Positions 37,632 to 47,606 of a stretch of DNA of 64,000 nucleotides are shown here, one piece after another. A program made the position numbers and the translations under genes. Origin of the DNA: Reticulascus tulasneorum (Eukaryota > Ascomycota > Sordariomycetes > Glomerellales > Reticulascaceae); assembly GCA_001557505.1 (NCBI GenBank), contig LSAX01000008.1, positions 1,054,001 to 1,118,000 of the forward strand, read 5' to 3'. The notes under the pieces are model-generated. The model saw only the letters and a list, made by a program, of their open reading frames with translations, was not told the DNA's origin and did no database searches. The first letter of the stretch is position 1. Each line of letters opens with the position of its first letter.

Positions 37632-38399
37632 AAAACCCTTGCCAACTATGCCTTACAACGAGTCACCTCAGTCTTGCCGAGCAGTTGCATCTCCCCGGCG
37701 AGGGGGGGCGGACCAAAAAAATTCGGACTTCTGTCAAAGACTCATCATTGGCAACAAAGGCAGGTTCCAATGATTAAACGCAAGTGGTAACTTTGAGAGG
37801 CACTCCCTCGATGAAAAACGCCATGCAACATATGAGGCTCCTGCAGATGTCAGCCGTTGTGCTGACCGTTCCTGTCTCAATCTTTTAGGTCAATTTGCCC
37901 TACGTCCTTCGTCGAGCCGCCTCAGTCCTGCCGAGGTGCTACATCTCCCGAACTACACGGGAGACAGACCAGACAAAACTTGGACTTCTGTCAAAATACT
38001 CATCATCGGCAACAAAAGGCAGGTTCCAATGATTAAATGTGTGGTAACTTTGAGAGGCCATCCCTCGATGAAAACTTCATCCGACATATGAGGCTCCTGC
38101 AGATATCAGCCATTGTGCTGACCGTTCCTGTCTCAATCTTTTAGGTCAGTTTTGCTGTACTTCCTTCGTCGAATCGCCTCAGTTCTGTCAAGGTGTTACA
38201 TCCCAAACTACTGGGAAGACAGACTAGACAAATCTCGGACTTCTGTCAAAGACTCATCATTGGCAACAGAAGGCAGGTTCCAATGATTAGAAGCGCGTGG
38301 TAACTTTGAGAGGCCAACCCTCGATGAAAAGGCTATGCAACCTATGAGGCTCCTGCAGATGTCAGCTTTATGCTGACCGTTCCTGTTTCAACGTTTTAG
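37632..38399 (+). repeat. Three tandem exon-intron-like units, 256-257 bp period
   Basis: Units are about 37632-37888, 37889-38144 and 38145-38399. Each ends in an intron-like segment: 37787-37888, 38044-38144 and 38300-38399 (102, 101 and 100 bases). Each segment starts GTAACTTTGAGAGGC, has a GCTGAC branch site about 25 bases before the end, and closes CTTTTAG or GTTTTAG. Intron-like parts are roughly 85-90 percent alike by eye, clearly more than the exon-like parts. Within each exon-like part ATCATTGG and CCAATGAT flank a 15-16 base loop (one mismatch in unit 2). The pattern suggests duplication of an exon plus intron. Confidence 0.85.
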
Positions 38400-38600
38400 A
38401 TCAACTAGGTCCCGCTCATGCGATGGATGGCCTCAGTTTGGGCACTACCAGGGGTGCTTTGTTCTCACTGTGGTGTGTAAGAGTCCCCCCTGGCCCATCA
38501 TCACTGGCCATTAACTGACACTCCCGCATATCGCAGCACTGCTACGAATAATGCGAGCCAAACACCCGTAAACAGTGGCTTTGATGTCATCGCACCGCCG
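37632..38600 (+). ncRNA. Candidate spliced non-coding transcript (snoRNA-host-like)
   Basis: Introns 37787-37888, 38044-38144 and 38300-38399 plus a fourth plausible intron 38477-38536 (GTAAGA..TAACTGAC..CGCAG) all lie on the plus strand. Exon-like parts of 155 bases do not keep one frame: unit 1 meets a stop at 37775-37777 before its donor, and the open frame enters units 2 and 3 in different phases. The conserved introns carry TCGATGAAAA about 20 bases from the 5' end and CTGA near the branch site, loosely like C and D boxes of intron-encoded snoRNAs; the C box is imperfect and no terminal stem is seen. The boundaries of the transcript are guesses. Confidence 0.4.
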
Positions 38601-40032
38601 ACTTCGCCGGTGTAAATGGATAGGCCCTTGTCTCTTCGCTGCACAAGCAGCGCCTCATTCTGTCTTGTCAATCACAAGCAAGCCTCGTGTCTCCGACTCC
38701 CCCGGCTAGCCTGTTTTGCAATCTGCAGAATCCATACGGTGACGATCCTTGCAGATTCAGCCTGGGCTTGATGTCTCTGGCAGGCAAACCAGTTGGTGTA
38801 GGTGCATAGGTGGAAGGTGGAAAGATGGTGAGGAGGAGGTGGTGGTGAGAGGTGCTGGAAATAAGTAAGAGTTTGAGATCAAGCGGGATAGCTGCCATGT
38901 CTGTTGCAGGTCTGCTGTTTAGTTGTTTCAAATCGGATGGCGGTTGGAACCGATGTGGGCAGAACAGGCTTCGCGGACAGTGACAACACAGCATATGGAG
39001 TTGCTAGCGAATGCTAGGAGTTAGAAGTGTCAGCATCTGCGTGGTAGTTTAAATAGAATTCCACCGACTCATGAGCGGAAATATATTGTGTTCACAACAA
39101 TGTGCGGAGCAGAAAGTGGGCACTCAAGCTCTCGCAACACGGGTGCGTGGATGTTTCCTGATATCGGAATCACTGTTCGAGGCCCACGACGAACACGTGA
39201 AAATGGGTATGACTTTGAAATTGCAAAAAAATTGAGTGGGAGCGGTGCCGCTCACCAGTGAAGAGAGCAGGTGGTCGTGAACCGGTCCAGATGAAGTGAG
39301 GGGTTGCAAGAGAAAAAGTCACCAGAAACGGTCAACGGCAGGGATGGGGAAAGTAGGAGGGAAGGAGACTGGAAAAACAGAAACGCAAAGGTATTGGATG
39401 GAGAATGGAAAGAAAAGTAGTGTTTCAATTTTTGCGACGGGTCGGGAAGTGACCAGCTACCTGCTTACCTGTCAAACATGGTACCTTTCGACTTACACAC
39501 ATAAGGCAGCTTACCTTCCTTGGTAGTCTGGGTACTCCAAACCCTCGGAAACGAGATTCTTGGTACCCGGTGAGGCGGTTCTGACGGCTCAACCAGGTTC
39601 CACGACAATCTTCTGTCCTCCAATCGATGACCCAAAAGTGAGGCCCCATGGTGCTCATCCAGTATCAAGTTGGGTCCTGACCCAGCACTTCACACTCGTT
39701 CATGACAAGGATGGCGGATGGACCCCTTTTTTTGAGGACCACCCTAGTTAAAAAAGAAACAGAGTATGATCGTGTCGTAGAAGTGAAGAATTGTATAGAT
39801 CCAATTGGTGGTAGAGGAGGCTAAGAAAGTGGCCGGCGGATACAGCAAATGTAGAACCACAGTCGTTGACCGCGCGCGTCACCGTGCCAGCAGCCTCATA
39901 AATAGTTTCTCATTTTCTGGATGTTTGTCCTGAATGTGGTATTAATTCTTGAGTAAAGCCAATCGGTATCATACACATTTCAGGTATACCAACACCCAAC
40001 CATCCACCCAGCCCCTTCCACAACCGACTCCA
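38600..40032. other. Intergenic region, 1.4 kb
   Basis: A few short frames without features. Poly-T and CT-rich bits near 39730. No gene supported. Confidence 0.45.
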
Positions 40033-40815
40033 ATGGACCCCAAGCCGCTCATGATGGCGCGATCAATTTCGACGCAGACAGATTCTCACCTCGTGGGAAC
40101 CAATCGGGACCCCTGGAAGAGCCCGGACGCTCCCAGGTCAACACTCTCCGAACCCGACATATTGTTACCTCTGGATCCGACTCCAAGTCCAAAAACCGAC
40201 ACTTGCGGTGACACCTCTCACAAGGTGAAAGCAACAGAAATCAATTCACATAGCAGCTCAAGAAGGCAGCTCTCCAAGACCGCAAAGCGGATCCCGTGGC
40301 GGGGGAAATACATCGTGGTGAACTTACCATCAGCAAAGCCAGTTGAAGCGAGCAATGTACCCATAGAGTTGGATCAAAGTGGCTCTGAGAGACATCCCGC
40401 CTATAAATACCCCGAGTCCTCTATTTCTTTCTCGGCTCGGCATGGAGCGTACTCATCCACCATCGGTGCCAAGGATGCAAAGCAACCGGCCGTGTGTACC
40501 ATTCCTCCAACCCAGAGTCCAGGTCCAGCTTCTCATGTGGAAGCACTTACCCAGGATTTTGCGACGAAGATAAGTATAGAACCTGGCCCGGAGAAAAATA
40601 TGTCGCGGGAGGCAACAGGCCTTGGCCAGGAATCTTCATCCAAGACACACTGGGTCCCATCAACAACCACAGGGATTCCAACTTGGAGCACTTCTCCACC
40701 AAGCCAACATGTCAAGACCGGTGTTTTCGCTCCGTTCAGCCCAATTTCATACAATCCATTCAGTCTGGACTTCCAACTGGCCTCAATCATCCTTGGTTCA
40801 AAAAGAACAACCTAA
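40033..40815 (+). CDS. Ser/Thr/Pro-rich hypothetical protein
   Basis: Open frame of 260 residues from an ATG at 40033; an upstream open stretch back to 39949 lacks ATG. The composition is disordered and rich in Ser, Thr and Pro, with one compact hydrophobic-basic motif at about residues 83-98 (AKRIPWRGKYIVVNLP). No signal peptide, membrane segment or recognised domain. The frame is longer than expected by chance and antisense frames are short, so coding is plausible. It could be a fragment of a longer protein or a lineage-specific gene. Confidence 0.45.
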   Translation: MDPKPLMMARSISTQTDSHLVGTNRDPWKSPDAPRSTLSEPDILLPLDPTPSPKTDTCGDTSHKVKATEINSHSSSRRQLSKTAKRIPWRGKYIVVNLPSAKPVEASNVPIELDQSGSERHPAYKYPESSISFSARHGAYSSTIGAKDAKQPAVCTIPPTQSPGPASHVEALTQDFATKISIEPGPEKNMSREATGLGQESSSKTHWVPSTTTGIPTWSTSPPSQHVKTGVFAPFSPISYNPFSLDFQLASIILGSKRTT

Positions 40816-42928
40816 GATATCTGGCTGTCTAGACATACTGGAGCTGCACATATTGGACTGGATTTGGGCCATTGGCGTGATGTAAGCGGCAGTAGCAAAA
40901 GAGGCAGCTGAAGATGATAGATGTGAGGGATACCAGGCGCAGCATGATGTGTTGACTTGCATTTGAGTTGCATATTAGAATAATCGAAGAATGTCCATCT
41001 GGGCTCAAGTCCCGGTTGCCCTGTAGCTTCTTGAACTGTTTACGGCCGCATGCGAACTGAGAGAGTTAAACTTCTATCCGCTAGTGATTAAACCACCGCG
41101 AAGGGTTATTCGTATGTTATCAAGCAGGCAAGATGCAAAGCCGAGCCTCACCCGACAGGTCGGCTGTTTTCTTCTATCTACACAAAGAATAACATGTCAC
41201 TGCAAATTGGCATCTACTTTCAGAAGCCGGCTGCCAATTCGGAGTGCTGCGGGTGTCGCAGGGTCCCTGCTATAAAGGCTACAGGCCAACTCACGGGGCG
41301 CCCTAATCTAATCCCTTATTCCTGTGCATTAACTTCAGGTTCTTACAGCGCTGCGCGCGTTGGACATCAGCGTCTCTAGATCAATTATTTTTAGCCTGGA
41401 GGCTGAGAAGTTCGAGAGAATACCTTAACAAAGTAGTACCTTATGATCGAGGCCCCTAAAATCGGTGGTTTACTGCGGCTCATCACTGGCAGACCAATTT
41501 TGGGCACCTGAACTGGGTAGTGCAGGGTCACGCCGCCCCGCTTAATATACGTGGAGAATAAATATCCGCAAGCACCCAATCCATTCTTTCCAAAACATAA
41601 GAAAATCTTCGCTCCTTCTTCCTCAAAACCTACAAGCTGCTGCTGCCCTCTCCAGTGAATAAACTCGTCATATAGGTATGTTTATCTCCTTCATTTTCAA
41701 TCGCATCTGGTCGGTTGGCGCAGTTGGCAGCGCATCGGACTCACAAGTCCCCCGGGGTGGAAGCCGGGCAGGTCTGGAGTGCGGATGGTAATTGTTGGCC
41801 TCTGGCTCAACCCAAGCCATGGGGATTGACAACCCCCAACCGGAAGCACGAAGGGCCTCCCACCGACGGGCGGTGAGAATCCTGAAGGTCCTCCTAGACT
41901 GACCAATTTTCTTGTACTTTTGGTGGCTCGGTGACTGACCACTACCTTTTTGCCCATAAATGTTTTCTGTCCGCTTAAATGAGTCTAGAAGTAGGCTTCA
42001 TGGTATCAGAAAACTGCAGCATTTGAGCCAACAAAAGCGACCAAAATTTGTCGCATTTCTGGGCTGGGGCTGAAATGTGTCGCTCTGGCGAACGGTTAGC
42101 TTTAGATTATGTAACCTCAGAATTCGCGGGTCATGACCAATCACACTCCTAAAGTCCGTTTAAAACTATGAGGTAGTCGGTAGGGCAGGCTCTAGCAGGA
42201 ACTCCTACAGCATTCACACGGTCGGGGCCGGCGTCTATAGCCTCAAATATAACTTCCAATCTTCTACTCACGCTGTTCGATACCTCCTTCAAGTTCCCCC
42301 ACAGCCTCATGGCTGCCGTACAGTAGTCCTATAAGGCGCCACAGCAGGTATGCCAGCTGTTCTCACCTATACCGCCAGCGGGTGTCTTACAAAAACAGTC
42401 CCCTACTAACCAACGGTTTCCCATATAGATAAATCCCTCAGTTCTTCCCGACATTCCTCAGCTGCAACGTTTACGGCTCGGAAAGTAGGTTAAAATCACC
42501 GTAGAAAGATGGCCACCCTATGTGAAGTATTTGCCACAGGCTTGACTCCTCTGAGCAATATTATATACAGCCCCAACAGCACAGCCAAAGTCAAAGAATA
42601 GGAGTATAAAATTACAATATGAGAATCATGGCTACCAACATCTGATTTGAACTAGAGAGAATGATAATATAATAACACTATCGAAGCTTTCGCCATCAGT
42701 CTAGCTTCAATAAAATAGAGATAAGGGTTCACGTGTTATCCCGAAACTCGTGACTGATCAATGTTAGAACACCTCTTATTATTACGTTGATTTTCTGAGA
42801 AGAACAGTAAATGGTATTTTAGTTATAACTAGATTTAACCTAGTCAAGGGATTTAATAGAGCATTTGGTATTTGGTAGTTCAGGAAACAGTGAGATCGAG
42901 AGGGCATAAGCAGTAACCGATTGGCAAC
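40816..42928. other. Intergenic region, 2.1 kb, partly AT-rich
   Basis: Contains the tRNA-like element at 41709-41904. The part from about 42540 to 42840 is AT-rich with short A/T runs, and only tiny frames are present. No protein gene supported. Confidence 0.45.
41709..41904 (+). pseudogene. Interrupted tRNA-Val(CAC)-like element
   Basis: GGTCGGT at the start pairs with ACTGACC at 41898-41904 (one G-T), giving a 7-bp acceptor stem. TG, a perfect D arm (GCGC, loop AGTTGGCA, GCGC), A and an anticodon arm start (TCGGA, loop CTCACAA with anticodon CAC) follow in correct spacing. The 3' half resumes only near 41880 (TCCTGAAGGTCCT then CCTAG). About 130 bases lie between, and the T-loop consensus GTTCGA is missing. 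TTTT follows at 41907-41910, as at a Pol III terminator. The A box is good and the B box is absent or degenerate. Best read as a broken or interrupted tRNA gene. Confidence 0.5.
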
Positions 42929-43783
42929 TCAGTATAATGGAGGAGGAGGAGGTGGTGGTAGTGGTGGTGGAGGAAAATATCCATTTGATGGTGGAAAGAA
43001 CCCATTGTTGTTGGTTTGGAGGATGCCAAGAACCGGCAAATGCATCACCACCAGAAGACCAACAATCGTCCATTGGAGCACTTGGGCCGGCCGTCCCACC
43101 TCGACGAAAATATTAGAAGCCGCAAGGTTTGATGATGCGAAACTGAGAGCGCCACTAGTTTCGGTAGTCGCAAATGCAGCAGCCAGCGCAAGGGCAAAGG
43201 CATGTTCTCCGAAAAGTATGGTCACGGTCTTCAGCCTCTTTGTCCGAGACACTGCATTTGGATTCTGCCTCATGCTATATCGCTTAATGAGAACCAATGA
43301 GATCAAGGCGAAGAAGAATAATGCCTCGGAGGCAGTGAGTAGTGCGTGGAATAGGTTGTTTTGAATAATTTGTGCTTTCTCAAGAAGCTCGGTGAAGACT
43401 TGATTGGACTCGGGGTTTGCAGGATTCGTGAGAAAACCGTTTTTCAGTTCGTCAACCCTGTTCATATAACTTGGCGAGCAAGTCAACGTACGGTCTGTTG
43501 ATTTAGAAACGCACATGCCTTGCAGGTAGTCAGTCGCAAGTCTGCTGAAGTTGAACGAGCAGAATACCGAAATAGCCAATTCTCACTTGTATTGGGTCAG
43601 CACCAGTTGTCTGGAGCTTTATGAGAAACAAATCAGGAACTCCTGGTGAGCTTGATATACACCCTACGATAACAAGTGCTATTGATGTCAGATAGTGCCA
43701 GTCTCATGGCATGAAGTCATGATAGTAGTCATACTGTAAAAGCTCAAGGTAACAGCTGAGAGAAAGTAAAACGCAAATTTCAT
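42929..43783 (-). CDS. Fig1-domain (Ca2+ regulator/membrane fusion) protein
   Basis: Three exons, 43735-43783, 43568-43678 and 42929-43518, give 249 residues. The splices rebuild the Fig1 pattern: a first membrane helix (FAFYFLSAVTLSFYTLVIVG) ending in a Cys, then PGVPDLFLIKLQ, then VRIGYFGMCVS. Three more hydrophobic segments follow at about 120-142, 155-178 and 200-222. Fig1 proteins act in mating-linked Ca2+ influx and cell fusion in yeast and affect sexual development in moulds. The C-terminus is unusual: a proline run (PPPPLPPPPPPPLY) encoded by a GGA/GGT-rich stretch, which could bind SH3 or profilin-type partners. An in-frame upstream exon cannot be excluded. Confidence 0.8.
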
Positions 43784-44792
43784 CCCCGCACGATCTACAA
43801 TCACAGTTAGTTGACTGAACCCTGTGCTCATTCTAACGGTAGCAGGGAATCATACCAACGTTGGCCGCTTATGAAAATCCATCTTGAATGTGAAGTCGCG
43901 CTTGATTTAATTCTGCGAGTAGGAAATTCAAAAGGTGTTTAAAATAGGACTGGACCGCGAGTTGTGACAATGATATGGAGTTTATCATAACTGGGATTAA
44001 GATTAGGGGAAGCACGTAATATATAGTGATCTGATGGCTCTCATTCTCGTCTGTTAAGTCTCACCTAACATGCCGCTTTATCTGGTTCAAGTCGACCCAT
44101 TGGCATCCTGGTTGTAGCAAAAAAATACTTGAATCTGCCTTGTCTATTTCTACACTTTAACTCTCTATCAGTTATTGCTCGTGGGCTATTCCTTCATGAC
44201 CAGGGTGCTTCAATAAGCGCTCCACGCGGCCTTGATACTGATAGCTTGGCCTCGGAAGTAACGCCAACAGGCATGGAACATTCTTGACGCTGCCTATCAG
44301 ACCTCAGCGCTTGGCCGACTCCCCAGCCCGTCCCAACACCCATTTATGTTACCCTCATTTGGAGAGACTGTAGGCGCCTTCGTAAATAGTAACGATACCA
44401 ACAGACATCCCAAAGGGAGCAGTGGCTGGAAGATATGGGCCAACTAAGCTCGCGGCGTTGGTCGTCAAGTTGATATCTGTTGGTCAGCAAACTAGCATGA
44501 TTGGCTCAAGAACACCATGGGTCTGGCCTTACCTTAAATGGGGAGACGAACTCGGCGGTAGCTCGGTTCACCTTAGCGCGTAACTCCGATCACCTTAGAA
44601 AGTGGGGCTCTTGATGTGGTGGGGTCGACTGAGAAGGTCAAAGTGGGGTTAATCCTAGCTCGCAATATGTCGTACGCGCATGGTGAACAGTTGTCACCAA
44701 CAGGCAACCAGACTACCAAAAAGAAAAAGACACCCACGCACCTCAATGAGCGGATGCGATAACATTTGTTTCTACGAACCTCGCTGTTACTT
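43784..44792. other. Divergent intergenic region, 1 kb
   Basis: Promoter region shared by the Fig1-like (-) and kinase-like (+) genes. No gene or repeat supported. Confidence 0.5.
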
Positions 44793-45742
44793 ATGACTTC
44801 CCCTCTTTCAGCTACTCCAGCCGCTGAGATGGACTTCCACGACACATCCTTCTTTCGCACCACGCCCGGGTCGCCACTCCCCGTGCTACCTTCGCCAGCG
44901 GAAGTGCGGGAGATGCGCAATGTGCAACGAGGATTCAAGGTTCTCAAAATCCAACATTTGAATCTCGTCGTCAAACTCGGAGATCCATCTCAGGTTCGGC
45001 TAGAAGAAGCCCTAGCAATGCGGACGGTCAGTCAAGGATTTCCTAATAACGAAGTACCAGTCCCCGAGGTCTATGGATGGAGAGTGGACCAGGGCGAAAA
45101 TTTCATATATATGAGCTTTGTCCAAGGTATAACACTAAGAGAGGGCTGGTCATCTCTTACACAGACCGATAAAGAATCAATTTGCCAGCAGTTACACAGG
45201 ATTGTCGCTGCCATGAGAAGTTTTCGCCAGCCTTCGCAAGACCCGTTTATCGGTATACATCCTAAGAACCTAACCCTTCCTATATGATAGCAAGCTAATA
45301 ACATTTCTTAGGATCGGTTAACCGTGGGCACGTACAAGATCTCTACTTTCGCTTCGGTTTTGAGGCTGGGCCGTTCACCAGCGTTAAGGCGTTTAATGAT
45401 TGGGTACAGCTTGCAGCCATTCCATCACTACCACCTGCAGAACGACCTGGTGATCCCTATAGAGCGTTTCTATCCGACAGAGAGAACATACGTTTTACGC
45501 ATGGCGATCTAAACCTCGGAAATATTATTATATCAGACACTCCCGGCTCCCGGGTTGTTATGGGCATCGTGGATTGGGAACAAGCCGGCTGGTATCCTGA
45601 ATACTGGGAGTATTGCAAGTTATTCACTGCAGAGTCATATATGCATGAATGGCGCAGCTCTGGGTGGATATATAGGGTTATGGAACCGTATGAAGACGAG
45701 AGTACAGCCTTTTCGGAATACTGGATGTGGCGACGTCCATGA
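44793..45742 (+). CDS. APH-family phosphotransferase/kinase-like protein
   Basis: Two exons (44793-45252 and 45312-45742, intron 59 bases) give 296 residues. The N-lobe has the lysine-type strand LNLVVKLGD and an early Glu helix (RLEEALAMRTVSQ). The hinge follows at YMSFVQGITL. The catalytic loop FTHGDLNLGNIIIS carries the Asp and Asn, and GIVDWEQAGWYPEYWE is the DFG-equivalent with the metal Asp. This is the fungal aminoglycoside-phosphotransferase-like expansion, whose substrates are mostly unknown small molecules or proteins; antibiotic resistance should not be assumed. The chosen ATG at 44793 is the first in frame. Confidence 0.9.
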
Positions 45743-46791
45743 TGTTTCAGGAGTATTTATATGGCTTCTTAGTGATCTGATTTGACTTATCCTCAAAGTT
45801 CTAGTTAAGTGCTTAATCAAGAGTTGAATCCTAAAATAGCATAGAAATATTATCTGAAGCTATCTCCTCAAAGACATGTAGCAGTGGAGCAACTCGCCTC
45901 GGACTTTCGTTCTCAACAATGATATTACCCGAGACTGAGCGGAAGTCTAGCAGTGTCTGGGAAGGGGCTACAGGCGGCGGATGTGCATCAATCCAATGGC
46001 AATAGTAATGTCACAGTTCCAACTCGTGTCAGGGTGACTGAGATAGCATGCAAACGCGCGGCAATTTTGTCCGTCTTTGGCCTGGCTACTAGCCAATTGG
46101 GGAAGCCAATTGGGGAAATAGTTCAGGTTGGACTCAGCCATAATCATGGTGTATGTAGGACATGGGGGTTGGCGGGTCTGATGGATCGGACCAACGGTCG
46201 GACCACGTTCGGCGCCTGATCGCGGCGTTCCCTCCAGAGTTAACAACCTAGTGATCTATCAGAACAGGAGACAACAGCCTAACATTAGCCACTAACTGCT
46301 GTTTCAGGTTTGTGAATATCGTTCAAGAGTCATCTTGAAAAGGATATATTAACCACCAACAGAAAATGCACCACGTTGAATGCGCCCAATGGCTCTCCTA
46401 GCTAGCCAACCCCAAGCTTATATTGGCTAAACTTGACTCAATCCGAAACGGATATGGAGACAGATAGCAGCTACTTGATCCTGGCATCTGATGGTTGGTC
46501 CAAGTCAAGCTTAGCCGCCGGAGTTGGTATTCTTAGTAACAGTATGTTGGTTCGAAAGCAAGCGCTGATCTCGGAATCATCACGCAACTTGGAGCCATCG
46601 TAGGTCTAATAATACAAGGGAGCATATGTCTTCGACGGCTTTATAAAGGCCCCAGGATCCATTCTTCTCGACAATGAACCATGTTGTGGCAAAACATTCA
46701 CCCTCAACACAACACTCACTATCCTGAACCCATCTTCCCAGCGCAGTCTGCTACTTGTATTTCTTCATTTCACACTCCAAATTTTTTCGAC
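45743..46791. other. Intergenic region, 1 kb
   Basis: Only short frames. A 14-base tandem duplication (GCCAATTGGGGAA core) lies at about 46090-46119. It holds the promoter of the next gene. Confidence 0.5.
46642..46647 (+). promoter_or_regulatory. TATA box of the QAGGY-repeat protein gene
   Basis: TATAAA 145 bases before the start codon at 46792, inside CTTTATAAAGGC, in a position normal for a fungal core promoter. Confidence 0.45.
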
Positions 46792-47606
46792 ATGTCTTAT
46801 CGTCCTGTATACCTTGCTAAATTCCGATATAACCCTACTCAGCGTTCCCACTTCGCTGTATTTGTTCCAAATATTCCCGACGCAACTAAAGATCCAAATG
46901 ACAGGTCAACTCCATGTTATGGCACTCTAATTCATGTTGTTGGCACGCCGATGTCCGGTTACGCCCACGAATTCAAGCGAAACTACAACTGTAGCGCGTC
47001 ACAGGATTTGGAGAAGCTGGTTCGTCTTGGCTCAGTTGACTCGAGCTACATTTCTGATCCCCAGACAACGAACTTCTCAAAGGACGTATTGCGGTGGGAA
47101 GGTTGGATGCAGTTGCATTGCAAATTAATCCCCCCCGTCGGAGCGAAAACTTCCTAGCCCCGGTCAATGACGTGAGTAACGCAAATATATTGATTGAATC
47201 AGACTAACAATAGTGTAAGACTACCAACAGACGCTGTCAGGAGTGGACAATGGATTATATTCGCCGATTAGCCGACCAGAATTTCATCGCTAGGGAAGCC
47301 GTAACAATTGCCCAGAATGAGCGAGATCCGCCAACTTTTGGTATCGGGCTAAGGCCCTCTGGGGAAAGGGGAATGCCAGCTCAAGGGCAACAAGCCGGAG
47401 GGTACCAGGCCGGAGGATACCAGGCCGGAGGATACCAGGCCGGAGGATACCCGCCTGGCGGATATGCAGGAGCCTATCAGGCTCAGACCCAATCGCAGCG
47501 TCAGGGATATCAAGCACAGCCGCAAGGTAGTCAAGGTGGGTGGGTATGGGACCAGCAGGCGCGGCGATATAGACGGTGGGATGGAGAAAAGTGGATTTGG
47601 CAATAA
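46792..47606 (+). CDS. Conserved fungal protein with QAGGY repeats, one frame break
   Basis: Exons 46792-47171 and 47220-47606. The N-terminal part resembles a common small fungal family: RPVYLAKF, RSHFAVFVPN, YGTLIHVVGTPMSGYAHEFKRN. The first exon needs one missing base between 47085 and 47136. The upstream frame runs to SSYISDPQTTNFSKD and the downstream frame starts about LDAVALQINPPRRSENF and reads LAPVND, spliced to TTNRRCQEWTMDYIRRL. After residue about 190 come five 15-base units (QAGGY four times, then PPGGY), a QAQ-rich stretch and an aromatic tail WVWDQQARRYRRWDGEKW. The first part may be a folded domain of unknown role; the repeats are disordered and sticky in style. No secretion signal. 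Confidence 0.65.
47391..47465 (+). repeat. 15-bp minisatellite inside the coding exon
   Basis: Five tandem 15-base units (CAGGCCGGAGGATAC type), three identical and the two ends diverged. They encode QAGGY or PPGGY, and length change by whole units keeps the frame. Confidence 0.9.

Noticed and set aside
37460..38300. A protein-coding reading of the tandem units
   Set aside because: Some frames align between units (for example RQVPMI), but unit 1 stops before its donor and indels shift the frame between copies; introns are better conserved than exons.
44793..45742. Antibiotic-resistance interpretation of the APH-type gene
   Set aside because: Fungal APH-like kinases are a broad family with unknown substrates; nothing here points to aminoglycosides.
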